Origin: JABDOU01 sp041567895
Lineage (GTDB): Bacteria; Actinomycetota; Acidimicrobiia; Spongiisociales; SHLN01
Direction: 5' to 3'
Assembly (NCBI GenBank): GCA_041567895.1
Contig: JBFGAX010000054.1
Coordinates: 1 to 18,298, forward strand
Length of the DNA stretch: 18,298 nt
The notes below the pieces were generated by a model, which had not been told where the DNA came from, ran no database searches, and worked only from the letters and a program-made list of their open reading frames with translations. Each line of letters opens with the position of its first letter. Position 1 is the first letter of the stretch. The position numbers and the translations under genes are program-made. Positions 1-6,262 of the stretch are shown here, piece after piece.

Positions 1-237
1 AGCTTCCTGTGCCGCGATCTGTTCCGGGTTACCCCCGGTACCGAGTCCGACAAACCATCGGACCTGCACGGCGTCACCAGACGGTTCTTCCGGTGCGGGA
101 GCAGCAGTTGTCGTCGAGGCATCGGGCGCAGCTGTGACATCGGGGGCTGCCGTGGTTTCGGTACCTCCGTCACTGCCGCAGGCCGCGGCCACGAGCATCA
201 GGGCTGCGATCAGCGCAACCAATCGAATACGTTTCAT
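1..237 (-). CDS. Sugar ABC transporter substrate-binding lipoprotein, 5' part only
   Basis: Only the first 79 codons are in the window; the gene continues past the left edge. The N-terminus is a lipoprotein signal peptide: basic MKRIR, a hydrophobic stretch, then AAAC with the acylated Cys at residue 20. A Thr/Ala/Pro-rich linker of about 30 residues follows, typical of actinobacterial surface lipoproteins. The visible start of the mature domain, VRWFVGLGTGGNPEQ, resembles family-1 (CUT1) extracellular sugar-binding proteins, which deliver a sugar or oligosaccharide to an ABC permease. The start is fixed by GGAGG at 246-250, eight bases upstream of ATG. It lies directly downstream of a LacI-family repressor gene on the same strand, and a LacI-type operator sits 24 bases before the start, so sugar-inducible control is likely. 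The exact substrate cannot be read from this fragment; the operator type suggests a cello-oligosaccharide or other glucoside. Confidence 0.82.
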   Translation of the reverse strand, partial: MKRIRLVALIAALMLVAAACGSDGGTETTAAPDVTAAPDASTTTAAPAPEEPSGDAVQVRWFVGLGTGGNPEQIAAQEA

Positions 238-260
238 GTTTTTATCCTCCGTTGGTGGAT

Positions 261-274
261 GGGGAGCGTTCCCA
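261..274. promoter_or_regulatory. LacI-type operator before the binding-protein gene
   Basis: GGGGAGCGTTCCCA contains GGGAGCGTTCCC (262-273), an almost perfect 12-bp palindrome. It differs by one base from the palindrome upstream of the LacI gene at 1568-1579 and from TGGGAGCGCTCCCA, the known CebR/CelR operator of actinobacteria. It lies about 24 bases upstream of the binding-protein start codon, where bound repressor would block initiation. Binding by the adjacent repressor is an inference. Confidence 0.72.
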
Positions 275-329
275 TTCGGGTACGCTCGTTTAGGGTTGCT
301 GTTTTGAATCTCATTCCAGGTATCTGTGA

Positions 330-1388
330 TCACCCACCTTGTTTCAGGTCGGCTGTGTTCCGGCCCTCCGATCGGAGGCGCTCGGCCCCGCACGACTCTC
401 GGATCACGAGTTCGACGGGCAAGATCTCACTGACCGGCCCGGACAATCGGCCGCTCACGAGGTCGAGCAGCAATTCGACCGCCTTTACGCCGGTTTGGCT
501 GATGGGTTGTCGGATAGTGGTGAGTGCCGGTGTGGCGACTTGGGAAGACGGGAGCCCGTCGAAACTCACGATGCCCAGATCTCCCGGTACGCTGACACCG
601 AGTTCCCGAAGAGCTCGAAGGGCGCCTATTGCCATCGTGTCGGACGCCACAAAAACTGCATCCGGCCGATGCGGCATGATCTTCTGAATCGCTTCGTATC
701 CGCTTTGCTCCGAAAAGTCGCCGTCTGCGCGCAAGGTGGCGTCGAGCAAGCGTCCGCAAGTGGCCAGTCCTTCCCGGAATCCTTCGAGGCGATCGACGCC
801 GGCGGAAGTCGAGGTCGGGGCACCGACATATCCAATGCGTTCATACCCGAGGCTGCAGAGGTGAATCGCCGCCTGCCGAGCGCCGCCCAGGTTGTCGGCG
901 TCCACGTAGCTGACCTTGTCAACGCGGTCCGGGTGCCCGACCATGACGAATGGGATCTCGCCGTCGGTGAGACGCCCTTGCAACGGATCTCCCTGCCTGG
1001 AGGCTGTGAGAATGAGGCCGTCCACGAGACCGGGGGAGACCACTCTCGGGTATAGCCTTCTTTCTTCTTCCTCCGTTTCAAACAGGAACAGCGACAATGT
1101 TGTGCCTGCTTCGTTACTGGCCTTGCTGATCCCCTGGATGAGCAACCCGAAATAGGGGTCCTGGAAGAGGCTGTGGACACGGCTCGGGATGACAAGCCCG
1201 AGGACGCCTGTTCGGTTGGAAGCCAGGGATCGGGCCGCGACATTCGGTACGAATCCGGTACGATCGATGACGTCGTGAACTCGCTTTCTCACCTCTGGGC
1301 TCACGCTGTCCTGGTTATTGACGACTCTCGAAACTGTCGATCGGGACACGCCCGCCATGCGCCCGATGTCTTTGAGGGTGAGCTTCAT
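330..1388 (-). CDS. LacI-family transcriptional repressor (CebR/CelR-like by operator)
   Basis: This 352-residue protein is of normal length for the LacI/GalR family. Residues 3-50 form the LacI helix-turn-helix (LKDIGRMAGVSRSTVSRVVN), followed by the hinge helix (NVAARSLASNRTGVLGLVIP). The rest is a periplasmic-binding-protein-like sugar sensor, with typical motifs DGLIL, RLEGFREGL, DAVFVASDTMAIGALRAL and GIVSFDGLP. The reading frame stays open upstream to 1616, but family alignment places the start at MKLTLKDIG (1388); the upstream part would run through the operators. No Shine-Dalgarno precedes ATG 1388. Instead its A overlaps the stop of a short leader ORF (ATGA), suggesting translational coupling. 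The gene lies just upstream of a sugar-binding lipoprotein gene on the same strand, and near-identical palindromes precede both, so it probably represses itself and the uptake genes. The ligand is not determinable. Confidence 0.9.
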   Translation of the reverse strand: MKLTLKDIGRMAGVSRSTVSRVVNNQDSVSPEVRKRVHDVIDRTGFVPNVAARSLASNRTGVLGLVIPSRVHSLFQDPYFGLLIQGISKASNEAGTTLSLFLFETEEEERRLYPRVVSPGLVDGLILTASRQGDPLQGRLTDGEIPFVMVGHPDRVDKVSYVDADNLGGARQAAIHLCSLGYERIGYVGAPTSTSAGVDRLEGFREGLATCGRLLDATLRADGDFSEQSGYEAIQKIMPHRPDAVFVASDTMAIGALRALRELGVSVPGDLGIVSFDGLPSSQVATPALTTIRQPISQTGVKAVELLLDLVSGRLSGPVSEILPVELVIRESCGAERLRSEGRNTADLKQGG

Positions 1389-1543
1389 GATCTTGCTACG
1401 CGATCTCGTGCAACGACCAACCTGGACAGAGACGTAGTAGCGATCGCCGACGCCGAACGGCGCCTTGAACCGGGCGTGCAGAAGGTTATAGACACCCTTT
1501 CCCGGTGGGTGGTGTTCGGTTCTTGATCGGTGAACTGGTTCAC
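1385..1543 (-). CDS. Candidate 52-residue leader ORF coupled to the LacI gene
   Basis: The ORF starts at GTG 1543, eight bases after GAGGAGGAG (1552-1560), the strongest Shine-Dalgarno in this region. It reads 52 sense codons without a stop and ends in TGA at 1385-1387, overlapping the LacI ATG (1386-1388) as ATGA. It begins MNQFTDQEPNTTHRERV and has a Ser/Arg/Ala-rich C-terminal half; no family is recognised. The LacI gene has no Shine-Dalgarno of its own and its own frame has no usable start after the GAGGAGGAG, so a coupling leader is the simplest reading. Its start codon sits inside a hairpin (1529-1544). The peptide itself may have no function. An alternative is that LacI is translated from a leaderless transcript and this ORF is chance. 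Confidence 0.45.
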   Translation of the reverse strand: MNQFTDQEPNTTHRERVSITFCTPGSRRRSASAIATTSLSRLVVARDRVARS

Positions 1544-1544
1544 C
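1529..1544. promoter_or_regulatory. Palindrome GGTGAAC-N2-GTTCACC over the leader-ORF start
   Basis: The 7-bp arms are perfectly complementary around two bases. In the minus-strand transcript it would form a 6-bp stem with a CCAG loop that contains the GTG start of the leader ORF and follows its Shine-Dalgarno. It could be a translational control hairpin, or a DNA operator for another dimeric regulator. Sequence alone does not decide. Confidence 0.4.
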
Positions 1545-1551
1545 TCGGGTT

Positions 1552-1560
1552 CTCCTCCTC
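1552..1560 (-). promoter_or_regulatory. Strong Shine-Dalgarno of the leader ORF
   Basis: GAGGAGGAG on the minus strand, eight bases before GTG 1543. It is far from the LacI ATG (about 165 bases), and no start codon in the LacI frame follows it before 1388. It is therefore the main evidence that the short ORF is translated. Confidence 0.5.
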
Positions 1561-1566
1561 CTCAGG

Positions 1567-1592
1567 TGGGAGCGCTCCCGGGAGCGGTCCCA
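1567..1592. promoter_or_regulatory. Tandem LacI-type operators upstream of the LacI gene
   Basis: Two palindromes abut: TGGGAGCGCTCCC (1567-1579, with a perfect 12-bp core) and GGGAGCGGTCCCA (1580-1592, one mismatch). The first matches the CebR/CelR operator consensus known from Streptomyces and Thermobifida cellulose and cellobiose regulons. They lie about 180 bases before the LacI start, and 300 bases before the divergent plus-strand gene at 1889. They most simply serve autoregulation of the LacI transcript. Side-by-side placement could give cooperative binding. Confidence 0.72.
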
Positions 1593-1888
1593 GGAATATA
1601 CGACCCCCGTAGACAAATGTCAACCGCTGACCCTCGCATGGCCATCAATCGCGATGGGGAGTTTCTCCTGAAGTGAGGTGAGCGGACCATTGGTTGTTTC
1701 TGAAAAAGCTTTGATTGGGAATGGCGTAGGTCTCATGAAGGGTGGGCCAGCTCTCGTTCTTCCGTCGGATGGCCCGAGTATTTGACTGTCCTCCCTGTAG
1801 CCTGCCACCGCTCATATATAGGTAATACTCCCGTAACCCTCCTTTCAGTGGCACGAAACGGGGTGCACATAGCTTTTGGAGCAACGAA
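1593..1888. other. Intergenic region, no gene recognised
   Basis: This lies between the LacI operators and the UspA-like gene. No coding frame resembles a protein and no convincing -35/-10 pair was found. An A+T-rich patch, TATATAGGTAATAC, near 1815-1830 is the best place for a promoter of the plus-strand gene. Short minus-strand open frames here show no family features. Confidence 0.4.
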
Positions 1889-2359
1889 ATGAATGTCAAT
1901 CAGAATGGATCAGTCATGAACGATCGAAGCGTGGCAGACCTCGCATTTGACCGATTACTTGTCGTGCTCGACCCGAGCTCGAAGGATGGCGAGAGGGGTG
2001 CGGAGCTTGCCTCGACGCTGATAGGAGACGACGGGTATCTACAGCTGGCCGTCGCCATGTCCGGTCCCGAGGCCTGGGCGCTGCAGGCGTTTGCCGAGTC
2101 GGAGAACATCTCAACCAAGGAGGCTGCATCGATCTATTTGGATCAGGCAACCGAACGCCTGGGAAGCAGCCGCGTGGCCACAACCACGCTGGACGGAGCC
2201 GACCTGGCTACCGAGCTGGTTCGGGCAGCGGAGGCGGCCGGTGCCGGTGCGGTTGTACTACCTGCCATCGTGGCGGCACGGGTCATGGCCTCCAAGCGAT
2301 CCTGGGCCGATGTGCCTTTTCCGATCGTCGTGGTTCCACGACCGCCTGAGGCCGCTTAG
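1889..2359 (+). CDS. Small UspA-fold (universal stress protein-like) protein
   Basis: This 156-residue protein is the usual size of a single Usp domain. After a short N-terminal tail it has a first beta strand FDRLLVVLDPS, then an alpha helix with GAELASTLI and a strand YLQLAVAMSG. It ends with a variable-loop region, VVLPAIVAARVM and a terminal strand FPIVVVPRP, the order seen in Usp proteins. The ATP-binding G-2x-G-9x-G(S/T) motif is not visible, so it would be a non-ATP-binding type. The start at 1889 has GGAG at 1878-1881, seven bases before ATG; a second in-frame ATG at 1916 is less likely. It precedes a membrane-protein gene on the same strand. Assignment rests on the strand pattern, not on strong motifs; hypothetical protein is the cautious alternative. 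Confidence 0.6.
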   Translation: MNVNQNGSVMNDRSVADLAFDRLLVVLDPSSKDGERGAELASTLIGDDGYLQLAVAMSGPEAWALQAFAESENISTKEAASIYLDQATERLGSSRVATTTLDGADLATELVRAAEAAGAGAVVLPAIVAARVMASKRSWADVPFPIVVVPRPPEAA

Positions 2360-2372
2360 CTCGCCACAGGGC

Positions 2373-2525
2373 TTACCCATCATTCCTCCATTCCGGTGGC
2401 ACATCTCGATGCCCCAGTTGCCAGTCCACGTCATCGCTGAATACCTGCGACCTGTGAAGTTCTTTGAGAGCGTCTTCGAGCTGGCGGCTAATACCATTGC
2501 GAGGTGACAGATTCTCACGAGGCAT
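2373..2525 (-). CDS. Possible 50-residue small ORF, unknown
   Basis: A short ATG-to-TAA frame on the minus strand between the UspA-like and DUF998-like genes. The C-terminal two thirds, with RQLEDALKELHRSQ and DVDWQLGHRDVPPEW, look like a charged helix followed by a polar tail rather than random translation. No clear Shine-Dalgarno precedes ATG 2525 and no family is recognised. It overlaps only the doubtful 5' extension of the DUF998 gene, so both could be genuine. It may equally be chance. Confidence 0.22.
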   Translation of the reverse strand: MPRENLSPRNGISRQLEDALKELHRSQVFSDDVDWQLGHRDVPPEWRNDG

Positions 2526-2589
2526 TCGAACCCGTTCCGTTCCAGACCTGGCCGGGTTACTGGATCGCGGATCACGGAAAATCAGTGCA

Positions 2590-3177
2590 TTGAGACCGCT
2601 CGACCGATTGGCGGCGTCGGGTGCAATCTGGGGACCAGCCTGGTTTATAGCGTCATGGATTGTTGGAGGTCTTCGCACGTCCGGGTATTCGCCGATACGG
2701 GACGCCATCAGCCGGTTGGCGGCGGTCGGGGCTGATACCTCCGGTCTGATGAACACCGGGTTTGTCGCCTACGGCGTGGGTGTCACGGCTGCGGCCTGGC
2801 CGCTTCGCACCATCATCGGCAAACCGGCCGCCGCCGCTTTGGCGATCAACGCCTTGCTCACCTTCGGCGTGCTGGCAACGCCGCTCGAAAAGTCAGAGAC
2901 CGTCGACCAGCTGCACACCGTCTTTGCTGGGGCGGCATATGCAGCGCTGGCAGCGGCAGGCCTGCTGGCCGCACGTCATCTCGCCAAGAACGGCCATCCG
3001 GTTGCGTCAAAGGCAGCGGCTGCGGTCGGGTCGGTCACGGGGCTATCGCTTTTTGCCGTGGTCTTCGATGTTTCCTCAGGCCTCTTCCAACGGATCGGCC
3101 TAACCACCTCCGACCTCGCAATGATGGCCGCCGCCATCGCCTACCTCCGAAAAGCAACCATTGGGAAGGCCGGATAG
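2590..3177 (+). CDS. DUF998-family integral membrane protein
   Basis: From TTG 2590 the product is 195 residues, close to the family's usual length. It shows about six hydrophobic segments: AIWGPAWFIASWIVGGL, FVAYGVGVTAAAWPL, AAALAINALLTFGVLA, AAYAALAAAGLLAA, VGSVTGLSLFAVVFDV and LAMMAAAIAYL. After the first helix comes YSPIRDAISRLAAVGADTS, which matches the DUF998 signature (Y-S-x-I-x-D-x-I-S-x-L) in an extracytoplasmic loop. The function of DUF998 proteins is unknown. The start is uncertain: no ATG or GTG lies in frame before the first helix, only TTG at 2464, 2497, 2590 and 2611, none with a good Shine-Dalgarno. The segment before 2590 is arginine- and serine-rich and not family-like. The gene ends 23 bases before the convergent 3201 gene. 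Confidence 0.75.
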   Translation: MRPLDRLAASGAIWGPAWFIASWIVGGLRTSGYSPIRDAISRLAAVGADTSGLMNTGFVAYGVGVTAAAWPLRTIIGKPAAAALAINALLTFGVLATPLEKSETVDQLHTVFAGAAYAALAAAGLLAARHLAKNGHPVASKAAAAVGSVTGLSLFAVVFDVSSGLFQRIGLTTSDLAMMAAAIAYLRKATIGKAG

Positions 3178-3200
3178 GCGATCATTGAATAGTCGAACCT

Positions 3201-5168
3201 TTAGGGAGAAGCCACCACTATCACGGTGCCGCTGCTATCGCCGTCTGGATCGTGGTTTGCGTTGGAGCTGTATACAAAGGATGCATGACTCACGCTGTTG
3301 ACGGTGAAGGTGGCCGAGGTCGACGTTCGCCTGATGTTGTTCCTGGTGATGGTGCATTGTCCCGAATTGTCGGTCACACAGCTTCCTGATCCGGTGGCTC
3401 CGGCGCTCCAGGAACCGGCCACAGTGGCCCCGACAACCAATCCATGATCATCAGCGTGCACCGTAACCTCAACTGTCGCATTCCATTTACCGCCGCGTCC
3501 GCTCGATGTCGATGCGTCGATATCGCCGACGTGCATGTCCGGTTCGGGAACGTTGTCAACCGTGAGATTGACACTGTCCGAAGCGACTTGTCCGATGGTA
3601 TCCGTGGCGGTCGCCGAAACGGTGTAATCGCCGTCGCCGACGCTCGTGCTGTCCCAACTGACCGAGTACGGGCTCGTCGTGTCCACGCCTACCGAATTGC
3701 CGCCGACGAAGAACTCAACCTGAGTTATACCGATGTCGTCGGAAGCGTCTGCAGCAAGGAGAACGCCTGTCCCGGTCACCGCGGCTCCTTCCGTCGGGTC
3801 GGTGACACTCACCGTGGGTGCATTGTCAGACGGCCCGAGCACGGGCTTGAGAACGAACAGCCCTTGCTCGATCCCACTGACGATCACGATGCCACTGTCG
3901 AAGTAGGGATAGTTGCTCCATGCTCCGTTGAATTGAGCGCTGTCGTCGGCGGGATACACATCGAAGAAGCCCACCTCGGAGAAGCTGTTGATATTGGAGA
4001 TATCCACGATTCGCAAACCGGAGCGGTAGTTGGCCTGATAGCTGTGGTTGCCTTTCACGTACTGGTTGTGGTCGATGGATGGGTTGGTGGTGGTGTATGT
4101 GTTGATGAGTTGCGGAGCGTCCAGGTCCGATACATCAAAGACACGGGTCCTTGTACCGTGCGCAAAGTCCTGCTCGTCGAGTTCGTCATCGACCAAGAAA
4201 TTCCGATGATCCTCGGTCAACCAGCCCTGATGGGTGTATGCAAAACCGGCGTACGACGTCCTGGAGATCTGCACCGGGTTCGATTTGTTGGTGACGTCAA
4301 CGACGGTGACCGTGTCCTCGTTTGAAGCGAGGCAGATCTCGGCGCCTGAGTAGTCGGCATCAGGCCCGCCATAGTTCACGCATTGCACGTCGTGTGTGTA
4401 GCCGTCAGCGCTGAAGCAGCCGGCTGACGTCGGACTGGTCGGGTTCGAAATGTCGACCATGTGTAGTCCGCCGCTGCAGTTGCCCTTGCCGGAAGCTCCG
4501 ACGATGTAGGCGAATCCGCTGTCCTCGTTGATGGCAATGTTGTGCGCAGCGGCCGCTTTGTTGTAGTGAGCTGTTTCGCCGAAGACCACGGGCGGACTCG
4601 AGACATTGCGGAGCTGGGTGAGGTCGAAGACCTGCATGCCGTGATTACGGGCCTCGCTGACAATGAATGCGTGGTCGTTGTAGGTCTTGATGTCACGCCA
4701 GGGCGAACCGAAAGCACCGTGGGTTGGTAGCTCACCTAGATACACCGGATTGGTAGGCGTGGAGATGTCGACGAACGCCGTGCCGAACGTCATGCCGATT
4801 AACGCGTACTCCTTGCCGGTCGTCGAGTCGGTCCAGCCCCAAATGTCATTGGCTTCCTCAGTGGATGACCCGCCGAGATCTGCCAATGGCACGAACGCCT
4901 CGAGGTCGACGTTGCTGCAGGGGTAGCCGGCTGCGATTCCTCCGGTGCAAGCTGCATTGCTCGTCGGTGCCAGGGATTGAGGTGCAAGCTGGTCGGCAAA
5001 GAACGCCTTCATGACGGGAGTGGCATGTTCTGGCAGGGGAGCGTGGTGGAGAGGACCTTCGGGATGAGCAGACCCGGCACCCACTGACATCAAAGACGAC
5101 ACCACAGCCAGTGCAGTGATGAGCGCTATTTGCACCCGTCGTCGCGATCTGCCGACCGTTATCCACAT
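3201..5168 (-). CDS. Secreted choice-of-anchor B LVIVD-repeat protein with Ig-like domain
   Basis: A 655-residue exported protein. Residues 1-34 are a signal peptide (RSRRR, a hydrophobic core, then GSA before HPEG). Residues about 80-440 are a beta-propeller-like set of LVIVD repeats with recurring VDIS, VFDL and VDVT strands, for example FVDISTPTNPVYLGELP and LRIVDISNINSFSEVGFFDV. With the GIAAGYPCSNVDLEAFVPL and DIWGW motifs this is the choice-of-anchor B layout. Residues 448-540 are a bacterial Ig-like domain (PTVSVTDPTEGAAV ... GQVASDSVNLTVDN). Residues 541-655 are a beta-rich module with two Cys (GSCVTDNSGQC), seen as a C-terminal add-on in other bacterial exoproteins. ATG 5168 is chosen because GGAGGAG lies nine bases upstream; GTG at 5177 would touch it. 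The biochemical role of the family is unknown; cell-surface binding is an inference. Confidence 0.85.
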   Translation of the reverse strand: MWITVGRSRRRVQIALITALAVVSSLMSVGAGSAHPEGPLHHAPLPEHATPVMKAFFADQLAPQSLAPTSNAACTGGIAAGYPCSNVDLEAFVPLADLGGSSTEEANDIWGWTDSTTGKEYALIGMTFGTAFVDISTPTNPVYLGELPTHGAFGSPWRDIKTYNDHAFIVSEARNHGMQVFDLTQLRNVSSPPVVFGETAHYNKAAAAHNIAINEDSGFAYIVGASGKGNCSGGLHMVDISNPTSPTSAGCFSADGYTHDVQCVNYGGPDADYSGAEICLASNEDTVTVVDVTNKSNPVQISRTSYAGFAYTHQGWLTEDHRNFLVDDELDEQDFAHGTRTRVFDVSDLDAPQLINTYTTTNPSIDHNQYVKGNHSYQANYRSGLRIVDISNINSFSEVGFFDVYPADDSAQFNGAWSNYPYFDSGIVIVSGIEQGLFVLKPVLGPSDNAPTVSVTDPTEGAAVTGTGVLLAADASDDIGITQVEFFVGGNSVGVDTTSPYSVSWDSTSVGDGDYTVSATATDTIGQVASDSVNLTVDNVPEPDMHVGDIDASTSSGRGGKWNATVEVTVHADDHGLVVGATVAGSWSAGATGSGSCVTDNSGQCTITRNNIRRTSTSATFTVNSVSHASFVYSSNANHDPDGDSSGTVIVVASP

Positions 5169-5177
5169 ACCCACCAC

Positions 5178-5185
5178 TCCTCCTC
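5178..5185 (-). promoter_or_regulatory. Shine-Dalgarno deciding the start of the LVIVD-repeat gene
   Basis: The minus strand reads GAGGAGGA, nine bases before ATG 5168. Upstream GTG codons at 5177 and 5174 would have no spacing from it, so ATG 5168 is the likelier start. Confidence 0.6.
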
Positions 5186-5267
5186 AACCGGCGCCAACAC
5201 CCGTATTCGTCATCTCCTGCGCAAATCACGATACCAACCGCACCCCGGATCACAAACTCCAAAATGG

Positions 5268-5289
5268 CCCCTGTAGGGGAGTGTTGACA
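5268..5289 (+). promoter_or_regulatory. Short palindrome next to a TTGACA box
   Basis: CCCCTGTAGGGG (5268-5279) is a perfect palindrome apart from the two central bases and is followed five bases later by TTGACA (5284-5289), the consensus -35 hexamer. The best -10 candidate, TGGTAA at 5308-5313, is poor. A repressible promoter for the DoxX-like gene at 5519 is possible, but the evidence is thin. Confidence 0.3.
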
Positions 5290-5318
5290 GCGGAGGAGTC
5301 TCTCGTTTGGTAACAAAT

Positions 5319-5349
5319 CCCCATTTGGGAGCTGACGGAGTCAGTCAAT
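5319..5349. repeat. Hairpin repeat module A, copy 1
   Basis: CCCCATTT is followed by GGGAG, the stem CTGAC-GGA-GTCAG and then TCAATGG. The 20 bases TTGGGAGCTGACGGAGTCAG (5325-5344) recur exactly at 5988-6007, on the other side of the DoxX-like gene and in the same orientation. A purine-rich head (GGGAG) before a short stem with a three-base loop resembles REP-type extragenic palindromes. Here the outer arms (CCCCAT / ATGG) are less complete than in copy 2. Confidence 0.65.
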
Positions 5350-5518
5350 GGAACATCTCCGAGGTGTTCCGGGAAGATGACGCTTCGGAATGGGCGAAGT
5401 TGAACATAGGCGATGGCCTTGAACCAGCGGCGAGTGATAGGAATCGCATTCGACCCGAGGTGGCTGACGACAACTGGCGATTTGCGGTTCTTGGGGCCGA
5501 ATTCCATAGGGTTTCGGG

Positions 5519-5977
5519 ATGTACGAGTTCATCGGGCGCTTTTTGACGGCTGGCGAGAAGTCTGAAGTCACTCGAACTCAGACAGCGTTTCGGCTTTTGC
5601 TCGGAGCAGCGCTCATCTTCGCCGGATTGGGCCATCTCTTCTGGTCGCGGAGTGAGTTTCTCGCCCAGGTTCCCGACTGGCTGCCCGCCGATGCCGATGT
5701 CGTCGTACTGGTTTCGGGAGTTGTCGAGATCCTCATTGGCGCAGCGCTGCTGGTCGCAACAAAGTTCCGCGTGATCGTCGGACTGATAGCCGGCGCCTTC
5801 TTCGTTGCGATCTTCCCGGGGAATGTCGCGCAACTGGTCGAGGGCACGGATGCGTTCGGGCTGAATTCCACCACCTCACGCGCGGTGAGGCTTGTCTTTC
5901 AACCGATTCTCGTCGCCTGGGCACTGTGGTCGAGCGGAGCCTGGCAAGCGTTACGCAAACTCAAGAACCACCCGTAA
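5519..5977 (+). CDS. DoxX-like four-helix membrane protein
   Basis: A 152-residue protein with four hydrophobic segments: about residues 22-42 (TAFRLLLGAALIFAGLGHLF), 59-82 (VVVLVSGVVEILIGAALLVA), 86-103 (VIVGLIAGAFFVAIFPGN) and 120-142 (AVRLVFQPILVAWALW). The pattern R-x-L-L-G, F-A-G-L-G-H-L-F, VPDWLP, SGVVEILIGAALL and FPGNVAQLV is that of the small DoxX-like family, often annotated as DoxX or putative membrane protein. Some relatives are linked to thiol or quinone redox, but the role here is unknown. The ATG at 5519 follows an AGGG at 5508-5511 with modest spacing. The gene is bracketed by two direct copies of hairpin module A, an unusual setting. It is the first of two plus-strand genes before the subtilase, separated from the next by a repeat element, so no operon is evident. 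Confidence 0.8.
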   Translation: MYEFIGRFLTAGEKSEVTRTQTAFRLLLGAALIFAGLGHLFWSRSEFLAQVPDWLPADADVVVLVSGVVEILIGAALLVATKFRVIVGLIAGAFFVAIFPGNVAQLVEGTDAFGLNSTTSRAVRLVFQPILVAWALWSSGAWQALRKLKNHP

Positions 5978-5981
5978 TGGT

Positions 5982-6019
5982 CCCCCATTGGGAGCTGACG
6001 GAGTCAGCGGAAATGGGGG
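5982..6019. repeat. Hairpin repeat module A, copy 2 (left end of the element)
   Basis: An outer 8-bp stem CCCCCATT (5982-5989) / AATGGGGG (6012-6019) encloses an inner 6-bp stem GCTGAC (5994-5999) / GTCAGC (6003-6008) with a GGA loop. Bases 5988-6007 are identical to 5325-5344. It starts four bases after the DoxX-like stop codon and could also end that transcript, though no T-run follows. Confidence 0.7.
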
Positions 6020-6022
6020 AAG

Positions 6023-6052
6023 GTTCCGCTCCGGAGTGGAGCGAAGCGGAAC
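6023..6052. repeat. Second hairpin in the left arm
   Basis: GTTCCGCT (6023-6030) pairs perfectly with AGCGGAAC (6045-6052), giving an 8-bp stem with a 14-base loop; an alternative inner pairing GCTCC/GGAGC (6028-6032 / 6038-6042) exists. It belongs to the inverted-repeat element and is not conserved as a stem in the right arm. Confidence 0.55.
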
Positions 6053-6225
6053 GGAGGAGGGGTAGGGGGAAAAAGGACGGGACGCGTTATGTGTGGACCA
6101 GTCACTGCGACTTTCCGTATCGCATTGGCGACGTTGTTGGTTGTACGGATTCCACGGTGTTGGGGTTGTTTGTTTTCTTTCCCCCTACCTACCCCTCTTC
6201 GGCCTGCGGCCTGCGAGCGGTGCCT

Positions 6226-6262
6226 TCCCCCATCTTCGATCCTTCGGATCTCTCGATGGGGA
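6226..6262. repeat. Hairpin repeat module B, copy 1 (right end of the element)
   Basis: GATCC-TTC-GGATC (6238-6250) lies between CCCCCAT and ATGGGG, the same outer boxes as module A but in inverted orientation. The 19 bases CGATCCTTCGGATCTCTCG (6237-6255) recur exactly at 6312-6330. Confidence 0.65.

Noticed and set aside
1389..1616. 76-codon N-terminal extension of the LacI protein
   Set aside because: It would place the tandem operators inside the coding sequence, and the extension has no similarity to LacI proteins, whose HTH starts at MKLTLKDIG.
3444..4325. 293-codon plus-strand frame opposite the LVIVD-repeat gene
   Set aside because: Antisense shadow: the minus-strand protein has a signal peptide, LVIVD repeats and an Ig domain, while this frame has none.
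5307..5546. 79-codon plus-strand frame from TTG 5307 with GGAGGAG eight bases upstream
   Set aside because: It includes repeat module A as coding sequence, overlaps the DoxX start, begins at TTG, and its SD lies between the only -35 candidate and its -10. No family features; could be revisited with expression data.
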